Below are positions 1 to 12,772 of a stretch of 64,000 nt of DNA, piece after piece. The translations under genes were made by a program, and so were the position numbers. Each line of letters begins with the position of its first letter. Positions within the stretch are counted from its first letter, which is position 1. Source of the stretch: Paraspadella gotoi (lineage: Eukaryota; Chaetognatha); assembly GCA_051294375.1 (NCBI GenBank), contig CM119268.1, positions 19,120,323 through 19,184,322 of the forward strand, given 5' to 3'. The notes under the pieces are model-generated. The model did not search any database, was not told where the DNA came from, and was given only the letters and a program-made list of their open reading frames with translations.

Positions 1-250
1 GTAGGGAAGTGTGTGATTGAGCTAAATCGTCCGAGTGGAAATTAGTTAAAATGGAAAAAACAAAAGTAATACTTACTTGAGATATTTTTACTTATATTTA
101 CTAATAATTATTATGTTTATTATAAATTGGATAGATAAATTGAAATGAAATTTTGTGTGTGGGTAAAAAGGTATGTGATTAAGTTGGGTATAATTTTTTG
201 ATGGAATTGTATGAGTGAAAAAGAGTTTAAATTAGAAAACTAAAAGACAC
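1..250 (+). repeat. Degenerate 130-bp satellite units
   Basis: Two diverged units carry the phrases gtagggaagtgtgtgattga and gaaattttgtgtgtgggta, followed by an aaagagtttaaattag end. The same unit is tandemly repeated at 42890-43690 and inverted at 45540-45780, inside the foldback element. With the minisatellite at 926-1345 and the gcagatccgacatt motif near 1570, the first 1.6 kb looks like a decayed partial copy of that element. Confidence 0.7.
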
Positions 251-896
251 AATTAGTTGAATTTTATAAAATTTTTCTCTAGCTCTATTTGTTTGTCTGT
301 TTGTTTGTTTGTGTAGGATTTGATCTAGGCTTCTTCGCCTTCACGACTGATGAAGCATAGTGAATCGCCAACTAACATTTTAAACAAGTTTAACTTTTAA
401 TTAACATAAGTTACATTATAAACGATTTATCAAAATCAAATAAAACAATCATATCCGAGATTCGATCCCTGGACGAATGAATCACGAACTGTGTCTCAAT
501 CACTTTCACTATTTTTCAAAAAAAAGGAACATCATAACCATTCACATATTTACTAGATCACACTAGTAGTTTTATAGTTTTCATTGTTATGACTTTTATT
601 TCCTTCTCCTTTCACAAAGGAATTCTCCTACCATGTTAAATGTTTACTGTCACAGTATTAATGTTTATTTTTATTGTTAATGTTATTGATTAATATTATT
701 ACTAATATTGCTTTTGTCTGTTTGAGCATATAGATATTTTGTTTATCTGAATATCTATATGCTTTGATTATTTTATTAAGGTTGATTTTAATGTTGAACA
801 AATACAAGATTTTGTTCTAGAAAAAAAACTTTTATCCTTGACAATAAATAGTGAGGCACAGTTGCGCGTGGCGATTTGTGACGAACGCCACATTTG

Positions 897-925
<29 letters not shown>
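251..925. other. AT-rich intergenic stretch
   Basis: No coding exon is visible. It holds a short (GTTT/GTCT) run near 290-312 and a (GATT)n run at 898-931, and is otherwise unremarkable AT-rich DNA. Confidence 0.6.
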
Positions 926-933
<8 letters not shown>

Positions 934-1345
934 CCTAATTATGCCAGTTGACCAAAATATGCCAGTTGAACAAATTCTGCAAGTTGACCAAATTATGCGA
1001 ATTGGTAAAATTATGCTAGTTGACCAAATCATTCCAGTTGATCAAATTATGCCGGTTGACCAAATTATGCCAGTTGACCAAATTTTGTCAGTTGACCAAA
1101 TTATGTCAGTTTATCAAATAAAGCAAGTTGACCAAATTATGCCAGTTGACCAAATTACGTCAGTTTACCAAATTATACCAGTTGATCAAATTATACCAGC
1201 TTACCAAATTATGCAAGTTGAAAAAATTATGTCAGTTGACCAAATTATGCCAGTTGACCAAATTATGCCAGCTAACCAAATTATGCCTGTTGACCAAATT
1301 ATTCCAGTTGACCAAATAATGCAAGTTGATTAAATTATGAAAATT
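926..1345 (+). repeat. 18-20 bp minisatellite (atgccagttgaccaaatt)
   Basis: About 22 imperfect copies of a unit close to atgccagttgaccaaatt are seen. The open frames across it are only repeat translations (DQIMPV units), with no start context or flanking exon. A related array with unit atgcaagttgaaaaaatt lies at 43745-44060 in the foldback element, linking the two loci. Confidence 0.85.
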
Positions 1346-1742
1346 GATTAAATTATGAAAGTTGATCATATTATGCAAGTATTGGCGCAGGTACTGATAA
1401 TGATTGATAGATCAATTGATTTATAGATTTTTTCATAGATGTATCAAGTCTGTCATGATTTGTTATGTTACGATTTGTTATTATCTGTTAAGATCACAAA
1501 TTGAGAGTAAGAAAAAATTAATGCTATTTATCATTGGATTAGCTTATTACTGCTTAATTATCGTAGGCAGATCCGACATTTCCTCAAACTTGTTTATTAA
1601 TAGATTTAGGTAATATTTTATTTATTCATTCATTTATTTAATTAATTTAATAGATTTATGCAATAAATTATTTATTTATTCATTGATTTAATTTGATTTA
1701 ATTCATTTGACGGATTTGATATTATACGATTTATATTCAAAC

Positions 1743-3270
1743 CTTCATGTACGGAGTGCCCGTTGACGAGTCTTATTCCTTGAAAAGAACCGGAAAAACA
1801 CTCGACTCCGGCGAAATTGTTCAAACCGCAGTTTCCCTTTTGTTTGTAACTACAGTCGGCCAGCGAGTTCTCGTCTCCCCTGCAGGTGACGCTAGCAATA
1901 CCCACCGTTCGCGGTTGAGGACCAAAAAAAGAACAACACGTTGTTTCCTGTTTGATAAAATGCATTTCTTTTTAATCAATACCGTCCTGACATTGGTTTG
2001 ATCTCTTTCAGCATAATTGTGTTTTGGCGAGAATTAACGAATGTTATGATAAAGGCTTAATCGTTAATTCAAGTACTTAATTTACTTACAAATGTATTTA
2101 TTGTACTTTCCTGGGCTCCCAAGTATCCCAACATCCTGCAGGCGACGTTTCCTTCCGCTGGACCGAATCCGTCGTCACAGACTCCGTGTTCGTCGAAGAC
2201 CACGTTGCCCTGTCAGTTTTAATTGAACTTTATTTCATTCTTTTATTATTTTTTTCTTTTTTGAAAATAGATGCAACCAATATGGTGAAGAGACAGTAAT
2301 TATTGTTGTGTTATCGACAGAACCATTCAATATAAGCAGTCCCTGAGCTTCGGATCAGGCTGTAACACCATGTTACAGGCGGGTTAAGCGGCCCGTCCCT
2401 CTTAACTGCTAGGCGGCCACCGGGCTAGAACCCCGGACCTTTGGGTTGTGAGGCGAATGACTTGCCTCCGGCACCAATGGCCGCTAATGAACGGTTGGTG
2501 GATTTTAGTCCACCATAATGGAATTATTTATTCGTTCACTGAATAAGCAATCTTGCTATTTTTGGATAGGCTATGATGGGTTATGCCCTCCATCCTTCTC
2601 AGTTCTCACAAGATCCTAAAACCTTTCAATTAAGACTCTTTCAAAGTTTATTAACTCTCAGAGTATTCTATCAATGTTAAATGTTTCACTTGCACCACTG
2701 TCACCTATCGTATCGTATCGTATCGTATCGTATCGTATCGTATCGTATCGTATTGTATCGTATCGTATCGTATCGTATCGTATCGTATCGTATCGTATCG
2801 TATCGTATCGTATCGTATCGTATCGTATCGTATCGTATCGTATCCTTCGTTCCTTCGTTCCGTTCGTTCGTTCCTTCGCTTCGTTCCTTCGTTCCTTCGT
2901 TCGCCTTCTCTTCGTTCGTTCCTTCGTTCGTTCGTTCCTTCGTTCGTTCCTTCGTTCGTTCCTTCGTTCGTTCGTTCAATTTCTTGAGGTCATTTAATGT
3001 CAAATGTTTTCAACAACTATTAAAAGAGAGAATCGTTACCCAATTAGGTCCCGGAATGAGATCGACTCTCACAGTCGACAGTCGTTTTCGTCGCCATCGA
3101 AGTTGGGCGGTTCCGACGGCGGTGGAGGCCGACATGGCGGTGGAGTTCTCAATGGCGGCGGGACGGGCGTTGACGAAGTTTAGATCGGGATAACACAAAG
3201 AAATGTAAACAATTACGAAAGTGATCCAAGTCATAGATGAAAAAACATTTAGCAGCGAATGATTATTCAT
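1743..3270 (-). CDS. Secreted SRCR-domain protein, 5' three exons
   Basis: Exons on the minus strand are 3270-3040, 2209-2107 and 1947-1743. Exon 1 starts MNNHSLLNVFSS and has a hydrophobic stretch (ITFVIVYISLCY) that fits a signal peptide, then a Ser/Ala-rich linker and STVRVDLIPG. It ends in TGG before a GTAACG donor, phase 0. Exon 2 gives the SRCR core GVCDDGFGPAEGNVACRMLG. Exon 3 gives GIASVTCRGDENSLADCSY and FAGVECF, then RLVNGHSVHEG, the usual opening of a second SRCR domain. SRCR proteins are extracellular receptors or secreted proteins with disulfide-linked modules; the ligand is unknown. Exon 2 leaves phase 1, but exon 3 reads correctly only in phase 0. Removing one base from the 7-A run at 1924-1930 would restore the frame, so an assembly indel is likely. 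Further SRCR exons would lie downstream, but I see none in 1-1742. Confidence 0.75.
2286..2519 (-). mobile_element. tRNA-derived SINE, family A, copy 1
   Basis: This 234-bp block is about 95% identical by eye to 41435-41670 in the same orientation. On the minus strand it shows a tRNA-like internal promoter: a B box close to ggggttctagccc and, upstream, an A-box-like tggtgccggaggcaag. It sits in the first intron of the SRCR gene. Confidence 0.75.
2706..2980 (+). repeat. (TATCG)n then (TTCGTTCC)n arrays
   Basis: About 28 near-perfect copies of the pentamer TATCG (2706-2843) run into a TTCG/TTCC array to about 2977. It lies in the first SRCR intron. Long open frames here (SYRIV or RYDTI repeats) are repeat translations. 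Confidence 0.95.
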
Positions 3271-3810
3271 CTTTTGTTTCTTGTCGTTTTGTTTCTTATA
3301 TTTGTTATTTCCTTTTTTTCTTAATTTTCTTTTTCTCTTTTGTTTCTTCCTTTTGTTTCTGCGAAATTGAGTTTAGTCGATGATTTTTCGTCTTCGTCAG
3401 CCGATAGTTATTTCACAGGTAATTTTTTTTCTTTTTTTTATTTAATTTTATTTAAAAACATTTTAGTAATTTTTTGTTATAATAGGTTACAAGAGTTGTT
3501 ACGTTACAATTAAAAATATCGATGACTCGACGATCCCTAATTGCAGAAAGATATTTCCCGCGTAAGAAGAACGAAATCCTCTTTCCTCTCTGGTACGATT
3601 CTCAAAGGAAATACTACTCTCTCTCTCTCTTTCTTTTTTTCTTACACAACACGACATTGAATTAGTTTTTTTTTTTGCGGGCAGAATTTTGACGATCATA
3701 TTGTATTTTTATAAATATGCAAATTAATTTGTTATTGTTAAGTTTTCAATATGGTAAGTCGCCTCAGGGCCAATTTCGCCAGACAAAAATTTAGCTGTAA
3801 TCAGAAATGT
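3271..3810. other. Upstream flank of the SRCR gene
   Basis: AT-rich 5' flank of the minus-strand SRCR gene, with homopyrimidine runs and a short (CT)n near 3618-3632. No clear exon or promoter motif is visible. Confidence 0.5.
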
Positions 3811-4093
3811 GTGGATAAGGTGTTAAGTGGGCTGAAGATGACTATCCGTAACTTCTATAACCCCCTTTAGTAGCCATGAAACGGGTCCTGGACTTCGAAC
3901 CTGGCCTGAGGGGTTGCCACGCCCCCAAGTTAGCTTACGGCCGTCCTCACGCTTCGCGCAGGGTAGTTACTGGGTTGGGATTGAACCCGGTGCGTAGTGG
4001 TCATGCGCTGACGTATTTACTCAATGAGTCACCGGGTCAGGACCGAAGGTGTCATGCTTAGAGGCGGGGTGAACCTAGGCAATGCCCGACTAC
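3811..4093 (-). mobile_element. tRNA-derived SINE, family B, copy 1
   Basis: Reverse complement of the element at 52170-52443, with scattered differences. On the minus strand it carries tgactcattgagtaaatacg and a B box close to gggttcaatccc. The shared distal end contains gttacggatagtcatcttca. A truncated third copy ends at 56976-57037. Confidence 0.75.
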
Positions 4094-4189
4094 AAATATA
4101 CTTTGCAATCCATTCTATCTAAAATCTTATATTTCAGAATTATTTTTTCATATACTATTTATCCTCATAGTAATTAATTAATTGATTAA

Positions 4190-4508
4190 TTAATAATCGG
4201 TCTGGAACTGATTGACTGTAAGCAAATTGTATCTTGAATTAATTTCATCCCAGTCAGAGTAACCTCCGTGTAAATGTCTGGCAGCGCCGAGTCCGTTCTG
4301 CAAACCAAATTCGAAGATAGTATTAACAAAGAATGATAATGATTGGGAAAGCAATTAGCAAAATTAAACTTGGCACTCACTTCCGTAGAAAATCCGGTTC
4401 TGCCATGAAATACGCGGTAATTGTTGAAACACATCGTTTCTCCTGGTTGGAGTTTTTGAACGAGGAGGTTTTCCGTTCGGTAGCAGATGTCCTTGAATTT
4501 GCTCAACG
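4190..4508 (-). CDS. Gamma-butyrobetaine/trimethyllysine hydroxylase-like, C-terminal exons
   Basis: Two minus-strand exons, 4508-4381 and 4297-4190, join in phase 0 across a GTGAGT donor and a TTTGCAG acceptor. The product reads KFKDICYRTENLLVQKLQPG, ETMCFNNYRVFHGRTGFSTE, then NGLGAARHLHGGYSDWDEIN and SRYNLL, ending in TAA. This is the end of the TauD-like Fe(II)/2-oxoglutarate dioxygenases of carnitine synthesis. FHGR holds the distal iron-binding His and the 2-oxoglutarate-binding Arg; RHLxGxYxDWDE is the family's C-terminal motif. The family members are BBOX1 (cytosolic) and TMLHE (mitochondrial). The fragment is too short to choose, though the tail looks closer to BBOX1. The 5' edge at 4508 is uncertain because the nearest acceptor is weak, and upstream catalytic exons (HxD) were not found in the window. 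Confidence 0.8.
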
Positions 4509-4624
4509 CTTCGAATCAAAAACTACCATGATGGAAAAACAAATTGTCGCTGTTACTTTCCAGCTATTTTTTGGCATTTTAATGTAAGAATCGAAAAATA
4601 AAATTTAGATATAAAAAAAATTTG

Positions 4625-4960
4625 ACCTTTTGTGATTCATATGACAAAAAAGACAAAGACAAAAAGACAAAAAGACAAAAAATATAAGAGTTCCATGCAA
4701 AAGAAAATGAGTTGTACAAAAAAATGCTTCTTTCTTTTTTGTATTTAATAAATATATATATCTACACTTTTTATTTAAATTAATTTCCGGTTCTTTTTTA
4801 TTACTTTTTGAATTAAAACTTTACTATTAAAAATCTCTGTCTTTTTTTCAGTTTTATGTTAAATAGTTATTGCATAATCTCCATTAGGATAGATTCAGGG
4901 ATGAATCTTAATTCATATGTCAAAAAAGAGCGGTATTAAAAATACATTGATGTTGAAGAG
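4625..4960 (+). repeat. Dispersed repeat D1, copy 1
   Basis: This block, from ttttgtgattcatatgac to cttaattcatatgtcaaaa, matches the reverse complement of 63720-64000, which runs off the window. Shared landmarks are gagttccatgcaaaa, ctacactttttattta and gatagattcagggatgaatc. It could be a MITE or short SINE; the ends are not resolved. Confidence 0.6.
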
Positions 4961-5890
4961 CGTAAAAATTATTTTGATTTCAATCAATTTCTATGATTTT
5001 TACCCGAAAAACTTTTTTACATATCTTTGTTTTTTAATGTGAATGATGTGATTTGACCGACTTTAGATTACAGTGGCTAGATTGGGGACGCATCATTATT
5101 ATTTTTCAATATAATTGATATCTCATTAATATAAATTTGGCCCCGAAAATCTTGTTTTTTAAATTTTTAAATAAGGGAGAGAGAGAGAGAGAGACAGAGC
5201 GAAGAATTGGTCAAAAAGAGAAAGAGAGAAATTAATATTTTGGCCAATTTCTCCTCTCGTCTCTCAACTTTTATTAAGCGGGTCGCCAAACCGAGAGGGA
5301 AAACCATTTTTTGAAAAATTGTTTCGTTTCTTTGTTTTTACAAACTCACGTTTCACTTAGTAAGCTTCTTTGGTAAAATATAAATATAGTCTACGTCATG
5401 AAGTAAGCAGATATTGAAAATATAGTCACTAAAATAAATTGCTTTTAAATTATGCGAAAAGAAAACTCTTTCTCTCTTTCTCTCTATCTCTCTCCCTCTC
5501 CCTCTCTCTCGTACCCTAGCTATAATCCCAATTCCTCTCACTAATCCTAAGAAATTCACAAAAAAGTCTCACTTTTCGTTTTCACTCTTTCCAAACTAAT
5601 TAGGCGTTAAACAGTAAGGGTTTTTTCTTTTAAGTTTAACTATTTTACAGAGTGAGACACATTATCTTTGAAGTCACAGGCTCACAGCTATCAATTTTTT
5701 TTTATAATTACAATTGTGAAAAATTGCGCACCTCTATGTTGACTTTGCAGAGGCTTTCTCTTGCGACATTCCCAGCCTTTGATGACAGTGGCCAGAATTT
5801 AACAGATCTTGGAGGGCGACCTTGACGGCGATATAAAAATGTTTACGGGCCCAGTGACTGTTAATAAGCATTATTCGAATTTGGATTCTA
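4961..5890. other. AT-rich intergenic, short GA/CT runs
   Basis: Contains (GA)n near 5176-5193 and CT-rich tracts near 5467-5511. A minus-strand frame at about 5840-5730 reads AVKVALQDLLNSGHCHQRLG but has no convincing splice borders. Nothing else is supported. Confidence 0.4.
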
Positions 5891-6660
5891 TGAAATTGAT
5901 TCAACCAATATTAAGATTAATCATTCATTCGATAAACCAGCTTGACCTTGACTTTGGACAGTAAGGCGTAGTGAAAGTTACGTACGAAAATTAAAGTCAA
6001 TTATGAACAAACATACCATTCAGTGAACATTAATTTGTAAAAAAAAATTAATTTTATATTTATTTATTTAATTTTCGCAAGTACGTATGTTATATATATT
6101 ACTATCCTTTATGGAATCGAAAATTTCAAAATAGGCTTTTCCTAATTTTTATTGCAGATTGAATTCCACGTCAAAAGTTGATAAAAGAAAATATAAATTA
6201 TTTTAAAAAATTCTTTCAAGTAAGTGGGTTAAAAATTAAAAAAAATCTAGTATTTATATATAAAAAAAGTTAATTTTCAGCTTAAAAATAGTTTTTTCTA
6301 TATTTTTTACCCACTTAATGAAGGAATTTTTTAAAAAAGTTATATTTTCTTTTTATCAATCTTTATGACGAATCCAAAGAATTTGCACAAAAAATCTCTT
6401 AGAAAAAACTGTTTTGAAATTTTAACATTATTGGATAGTACGTAGTATAAATATTGCCTACTGCGTAAATTGTAAATTTATTTATAAATTTTTTTATACA
6501 TAAAGTCATTAGTAGTAATGTTGTTCGTTCTCACTTGTTAGAATTTTAATTAAAGTTAAATTTAGAAATTTTACTACGCCTTATTGGACAGCGTCCATCC
6601 CTCTTGCAAGATAATAACATAGCAAGACCCTACAAACTTTCAATATTATTTTAAAAATCT
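5890..6660 (+). repeat. Dispersed repeat D2, split by a MITE
   Basis: The outer parts (caaccaatat...ttcattcgataaac and caagataataacatagcaag) match 18295-18440 and 36085-36160. Here the repeat is interrupted by the 622-bp MITE at 5962-6583. The element class is unknown; a related block is also seen around 13310-13345. Confidence 0.55.
5962..6583 (+). mobile_element. hAT-type MITE with 8-bp target duplication
   Basis: Non-coding 622-bp element with terminal inverted repeats opening taaggcgtagt. It is flanked by perfect 8-bp duplications TTGGACAG at 5954-5961 and 6584-6591. Its interior is also a long imperfect palindrome centred near 6250-6330 (ttaagtgggttaaaa against its complement). An 8-bp duplication is the hallmark of hAT transposases. 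A sister copy lies at 60216-60827. Confidence 0.85.
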
Positions 6661-8688
<2,028 letters not shown>

Positions 8689-9186
8689 GGAATTCGGTTA
8701 AAATTATATTAGTGATTAGGGGTTGGAATTATTTAAATTGTATTGAAAAATTAGGAACAAGCAAGGGGCGCTTTCGGAAAACAGTGCTTTAATTTTTCAT
8801 AACCAGAGTTTTCGAGTTCCTCGCTTTCTCTTTCTTTACTTCTTTTTTTCTTTTCGTTTATTCCACTTGACCTGAAAAATCATCTCAACAAGCAACTCGT
8901 CAATTTTGCTCCAATTTTTTTTTCATCGCCTCTCTCTCTCTCTCAGGAATTCCGGTAAAATTATATTAGTGATTAGGGGTTGGAATTATTTAAATTGTAT
9001 TGAAAAATTAGGAACAAGCAAGGGGCGCTTTCGGAAAACAGTGCTTTAATTTTTCATAACCAGAGTTTTCGAGTTCCTCGCTTTCTCTTTCTTTACTTCT
9101 TTTTTTTCTTTTCGTTTATTCCACTTGACCTGAAAAATCATCTCAACAAGCAACTCGTCAATTTTGCTCCAATTTTTTTTTCATCG

Positions 9187-9189
9187 CTC

Positions 9190-9269
<80 letters not shown>
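9187..9269 (+). repeat. (CT)n microsatellite
   Basis: About 41 CT units; paired with the homologous array at 9893-9974 in the next copy of the tandem duplication. Confidence 0.95.
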
Positions 9270-9272
<3 letters not shown>

Positions 9273-9294
9273 ATCCAATCCTTTTAGCGACTTT

Positions 9295-9319
9295 NNNNNN
9301 NNNNNNNNNNNNNNNNNNN
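9295..9319. other. Assembly gap of 25 N
   Basis: Exactly 25 N, the same size as the gaps at 10425 and 22087, so the length is a placeholder. The flanks match 9998-10003 in the neighbouring copy, where no sequence is missing. Confidence 0.98.
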
Positions 9320-9447
9320 AACGAACCCTAAAGAAGTGTCATTCTTTTTCATTTCCTTTTTTAATTTTCAACTTCCGTTTAAGATTATTACAAGCAGAGA
9401 CTGATGGAAGCTTTGATAATTGATTGGTTGTTATATGATTTAATAAT

Positions 9448-9455
9448 AACAATAA

Positions 9456-9548
<93 letters not shown>
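9448..9548 (+). repeat. (TAA)n microsatellite
   Basis: About 32 TAA units; a second, slightly interrupted copy lies at 10138-10231 in the duplicated segment. Confidence 0.95.
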
Positions 9549-9549
<1 letters not shown>

Positions 9550-9889
9550 CAATTCATCTCTGTTTTTGTTTCACGAGTTGTTATCTTTTTTCACCAACGA
9601 CCAACTTTTGTCACATGTTGACGAGATTTCACGGAATAGAGATCGACCTACAGGAATTCGGTTAAAATTATATTAGTGATTAGGGGTTGGAATTATTTAA
9701 ATTGTATTGAAAAATTAGGAACAAGCAAGGGGCGCTTTCGGAAAACAGTGCTTTAATTTTTCATAACCAGAGTTTTCGAGTTCCTCGCTTTCTCTTTCTT
9801 TACTTCTTTTTTTCTTTTCGTTTATTCCACTTGACCTGAAAAATCATCTCAACAAGCAACTCGTCAATTTTGCTCCAATTTTTTTTTCA

Positions 9890-9975
<86 letters not shown>

Positions 9976-10170
9976 TATATCCAATCCTTTTAGCGACTTT
10001 AACGAACCCTAAAGAAGTGTCATTCTTTTTCATTTCCTTTTTTAATTTTCAACTTCCGTTTAAGATTATTACAAGCAGAGACTGATGGAAGCTTTGATAA
10101 TTGATTGGTTGTTATATGATTAATAATAACAAATAATAATATAAAAATAATAATAATAATAATAATAATA

Positions 10171-10231
<61 letters not shown>

Positions 10232-10350
10232 CAATTCATCTCTGTTTTTGTTTCACGAGTTGTTATCTTTTTTCACCAACGACCACTTTTGTCACATGTT
10301 GACGAGATTTCACGGAATAGAGATCGACCTAAGACTGCGGTCTCTAACAC

Positions 10351-10424
<74 letters not shown>

Positions 10425-10462
10425 NNNNNNNNNNNNNNNNNNNNNNNNNGAGAGAGAGAGAG
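10351..10462 (+). repeat. (GA)n array with internal 25-N gap
   Basis: GA run from 10351, gap at 10425-10449, and GA again to 10462. The gap falls wholly inside the dinucleotide run, so true array length is unknown. Confidence 0.95.
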
Positions 10463-10674
10463 ATGTTGTTGTTGAAGGGGACACATGAGTGAGGAATTTG
10501 TTGCATTGATAATTAAAAAACTTCATTGCGGTTTTTCTTTTTCTTTTTTTTTCTTTTTTATTTTATTGGTTATTGGTCTCAACGGCGCATTTTTAAAGAG
10601 TTAAATAAAACGAACAGACTCATCATCAATCTCCTATTTGTGACTTCCGTTTTAGAGTTTTTCTCACACTCCAG

Positions 10675-11130
10675 GGTAAGGCGTATAGAAAGTTACATAC
10701 GAAAATTCTAAAAGTCAATTATGAACAATATACCATAAAATATATTGATTTTTCACCCTCTCTCTCTCTCGTTTGTGAATTTAAATGCTGATGAAGACTC
10801 GAAAGTCAAAGAGTCGAAACATGTCCGATTTAAATAAAACAAAATCATTGTTGTCAAATAACGAATTTTCCTTTTCTCTCCAAATACAATGTTTAAATTG
10901 TGAAAACAGATTGAGATTCCTCATAAAAAATTGACTAATTTCAAATCTGGTCTTGAAATTTCGAAATTTTCAATTTGAAATTTTAGCCTATTAATATACT
11001 TATTAGTTATTACTACATATAAATATATATAGCTTACTGGTGCCCACTGATATATAAATCTGAAAAATAAATTTACAAAAGTATTTTCTTCATGTTCTAT
11101 ACGCTAAATAATAAAAAAAATAATTTCATT
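10675..11130 (+). mobile_element. Diverged MITE relative, one clear end
   Basis: The left end, taaggcgtatagaaagttac then acgaaaattctaaaag, matches the termini of the hAT-type MITEs. The interior at 10920-11110 resembles 40505-40920. A foreign block with gatgaagactcgaaagtc (10785-10820), a common retroelement-tail motif, interrupts it. The right terminal repeat is not clear. Confidence 0.5.
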
Positions 11131-11340
11131 TGTAATCGAACCCGATAAGAAAATATTCTCTGCTCAAAACTTTGACTTCGAGACATCTTGTTTACTTTTT
11201 CATTTTTTTATTTACTTTTTTATCTCATCTTTTTTTCTCTTTTTCAGATTTGTTTTTCCGAGGTTTTGTCGCTCGGTGAAAGGAAGAGGCGTGAAGGTTT
11301 GTGAAGAGTTAGAGATGCCAGACGGCGTTTCTTTTTTTTT

Positions 11341-11371
<31 letters not shown>

Positions 11372-11438
11372 AGAGAGAAGAGAGAGAGAAGAGAGAGAGA
11401 GAGGAAGAGAGAGAGAGAGAGACGAGAGAGAGAGAGAC
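11341..11438 (+). repeat. Imperfect (GA)n microsatellite
   Basis: GA-rich array with regular GAA interruptions. Frames over it are low-complexity only. Confidence 0.93.
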
Positions 11439-12350
11439 CTGGCTCCAAGTAACGAGTGAGAACAAAAAACTCTGCAAAAGGTCAAAGTAACATAAGACCT
11501 CTCTGCTCTGAATGTGGGAGGAGAATTCCCCAAAAATTTGAACTCACGATATTCATCACTGAAAGAATGCGGAGTAGAAAGTTGTTTTCAAGTTGAAATG
11601 AATGTATTTTAAGGAAGCTTTAACAAATTAGACTTAACCTAGTCTATTCGCTATTTAGTCAACATTATTATTTGAAGACTAAGTGGGTCTCTCTAATTTA
11701 AACCCCCGTGTGACAACCGAGTTCAACTGTGAAACCTCACTCTCACATCGAATTCTTCACCTATCAAAAGAGAAAAAAAAGTTATAGCACTTTTCAACGC
11801 TCGTCAGCTGCAATAACGATTCACTCTTCGGGAAACGCAAATCCATTACATTATCTTTCCCTAGAAATCAGCGACCGCTTTCTCTGTATAAAGGTGGGAC
11901 AGGGCACGGATGGAGCTTTCGGGATGTTGAACATGATTTCGGATCGAATTTTCTCGTTTACAGTTGGCGCCGCTTTGATCGCACTCCAGTTAACGAATTA
12001 CTGACTCGTCTGAAAAATGTTAAATTTACGACTAAATCTATCGGAAATTTTTCGGTTTTCTTAAAACCAAATTGGCCATTTTTTTCCAAAAGAATCCCAT
12101 TTCAGCTTTAATTAAGATTCAAGATTCAACATTCAAGATTTAAGATCTGAGCTTAGGGTTTGGGGTTTGAGTTGGAATAACGAAATAGAAAAGAAACAAT
12201 CCTGGGCCTGAAAGATAAAAAGAAAACAAAGACTATCACAGCGCGATGATAACAATGATGGCAACGACGACGACGACGACGTCTAAGAATGACCAGTGGC
12301 CACGCGACCGGTTCCGCCTCCTATTATACGGACTTTGGCTTCAAAGCCGA
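11439..12350. other. Intergenic stretch, no supported gene
   Basis: A plus-strand frame ends GTDGAFGMLNMISDRIFSFT and VGAALIALQLTNY at 12001-12003, after an AG at 11900, and could be the last exon of a membrane protein. Without a recognisable family I leave it as a weak possibility. Otherwise AT-rich. Confidence 0.3.
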
Positions 12351-12357
12351 ACACTCT

Positions 12358-12480
12358 TTGCCCCGAAGGCTGAGTGCCTCAAAGGCTGAGTGCCTCAAAA
12401 GCTGAGTGCCCCGAAGGCTGCGTGCCTATCAGTCTGCGTGCCTGAAAGGCTGCGTGCCGAGAAGGCTGCGTGCGTCGATT
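12358..12480 (+). repeat. Minisatellite, about 18-bp unit (aaggctgcgtgcc)
   Basis: About seven imperfect units related to gaaggctgagtgcctcaa. It is flanked by GAC-rich trinucleotide tracts at 12268-12282 and 12606-12752, giving a GC-rich island in AT-rich surroundings. Confidence 0.85.
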
Positions 12481-12599
12481 GTCGCGGCTGCCCCGTGCCA
12501 TCTGCTCCGCGACGAAGGGGGACGTGATTGACCTGAAATCGGCGAATCGAAGGGGGGGAGGGTAGGGGGGCGCCGGTCACGGGTGAGGGAGAGAAAGGG

Positions 12600-12772
12600 A
12601 TTGGGCGATGACGACGATGACAACGACGATGACGACGACCAAGATGACGATGAAGACGACGATCGAAATGTAAATGAAGATCGAGGACAAAGAAGCGATC
12701 AATATGAGGACCATCACAAATACAAATAGTGACGACGACGACGACGATAGTCATGATGGGTTTCAATGTCAT
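12600..12772 (+). repeat. (GAY)-rich trinucleotide tract
   Basis: GAC/GAT codon-like tract. One plus frame reads GDDDDDNDDDDDDQDDDEDD then RNVNEDRGQRSDQYEDHHKY and stops at 12727-12729. It could be the acidic end of an exon, but no splice site or family supports that. Confidence 0.5.

Larger units (their letters stand above)
8689..10330 (+). repeat. Near-identical tandem triplication around an N gap
   Basis: The same sequence, starting aggaattcggttaaaatta, begins at 8690, 8946 and 9653. The first copy is cut after about 255 bp. The second and third run through (CT)n, the block tatatccaatccttttagcg, then (TAA)n and a common end near gagatcgaccta. Copies differ mainly in microsatellite length and single-base indels (for example aattccggtaa against aattcggttaa). 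The arrangement next to the 25-N gap suggests an assembly duplication rather than a biological one. Confidence 0.8.

Noticed and set aside
926-1345. CRISPR-like spaced repeats
   Set aside because: Unit is contiguous and degenerate without spacers, and the window is eukaryotic; it is a minisatellite.
2674-3193. Plus-strand frames over the TATCG array
   Set aside because: Repeat translation that runs antisense into the SRCR first exon.
11729-12004. Possible last exon of a membrane protein
   Set aside because: One hydrophobic segment near the stop is suggestive, but the acceptor is ambiguous and no family is recognised.
12395-12772. 125-codon minus-strand ORF
   Set aside because: Reads across a minisatellite and a GAC tract; no independent support.
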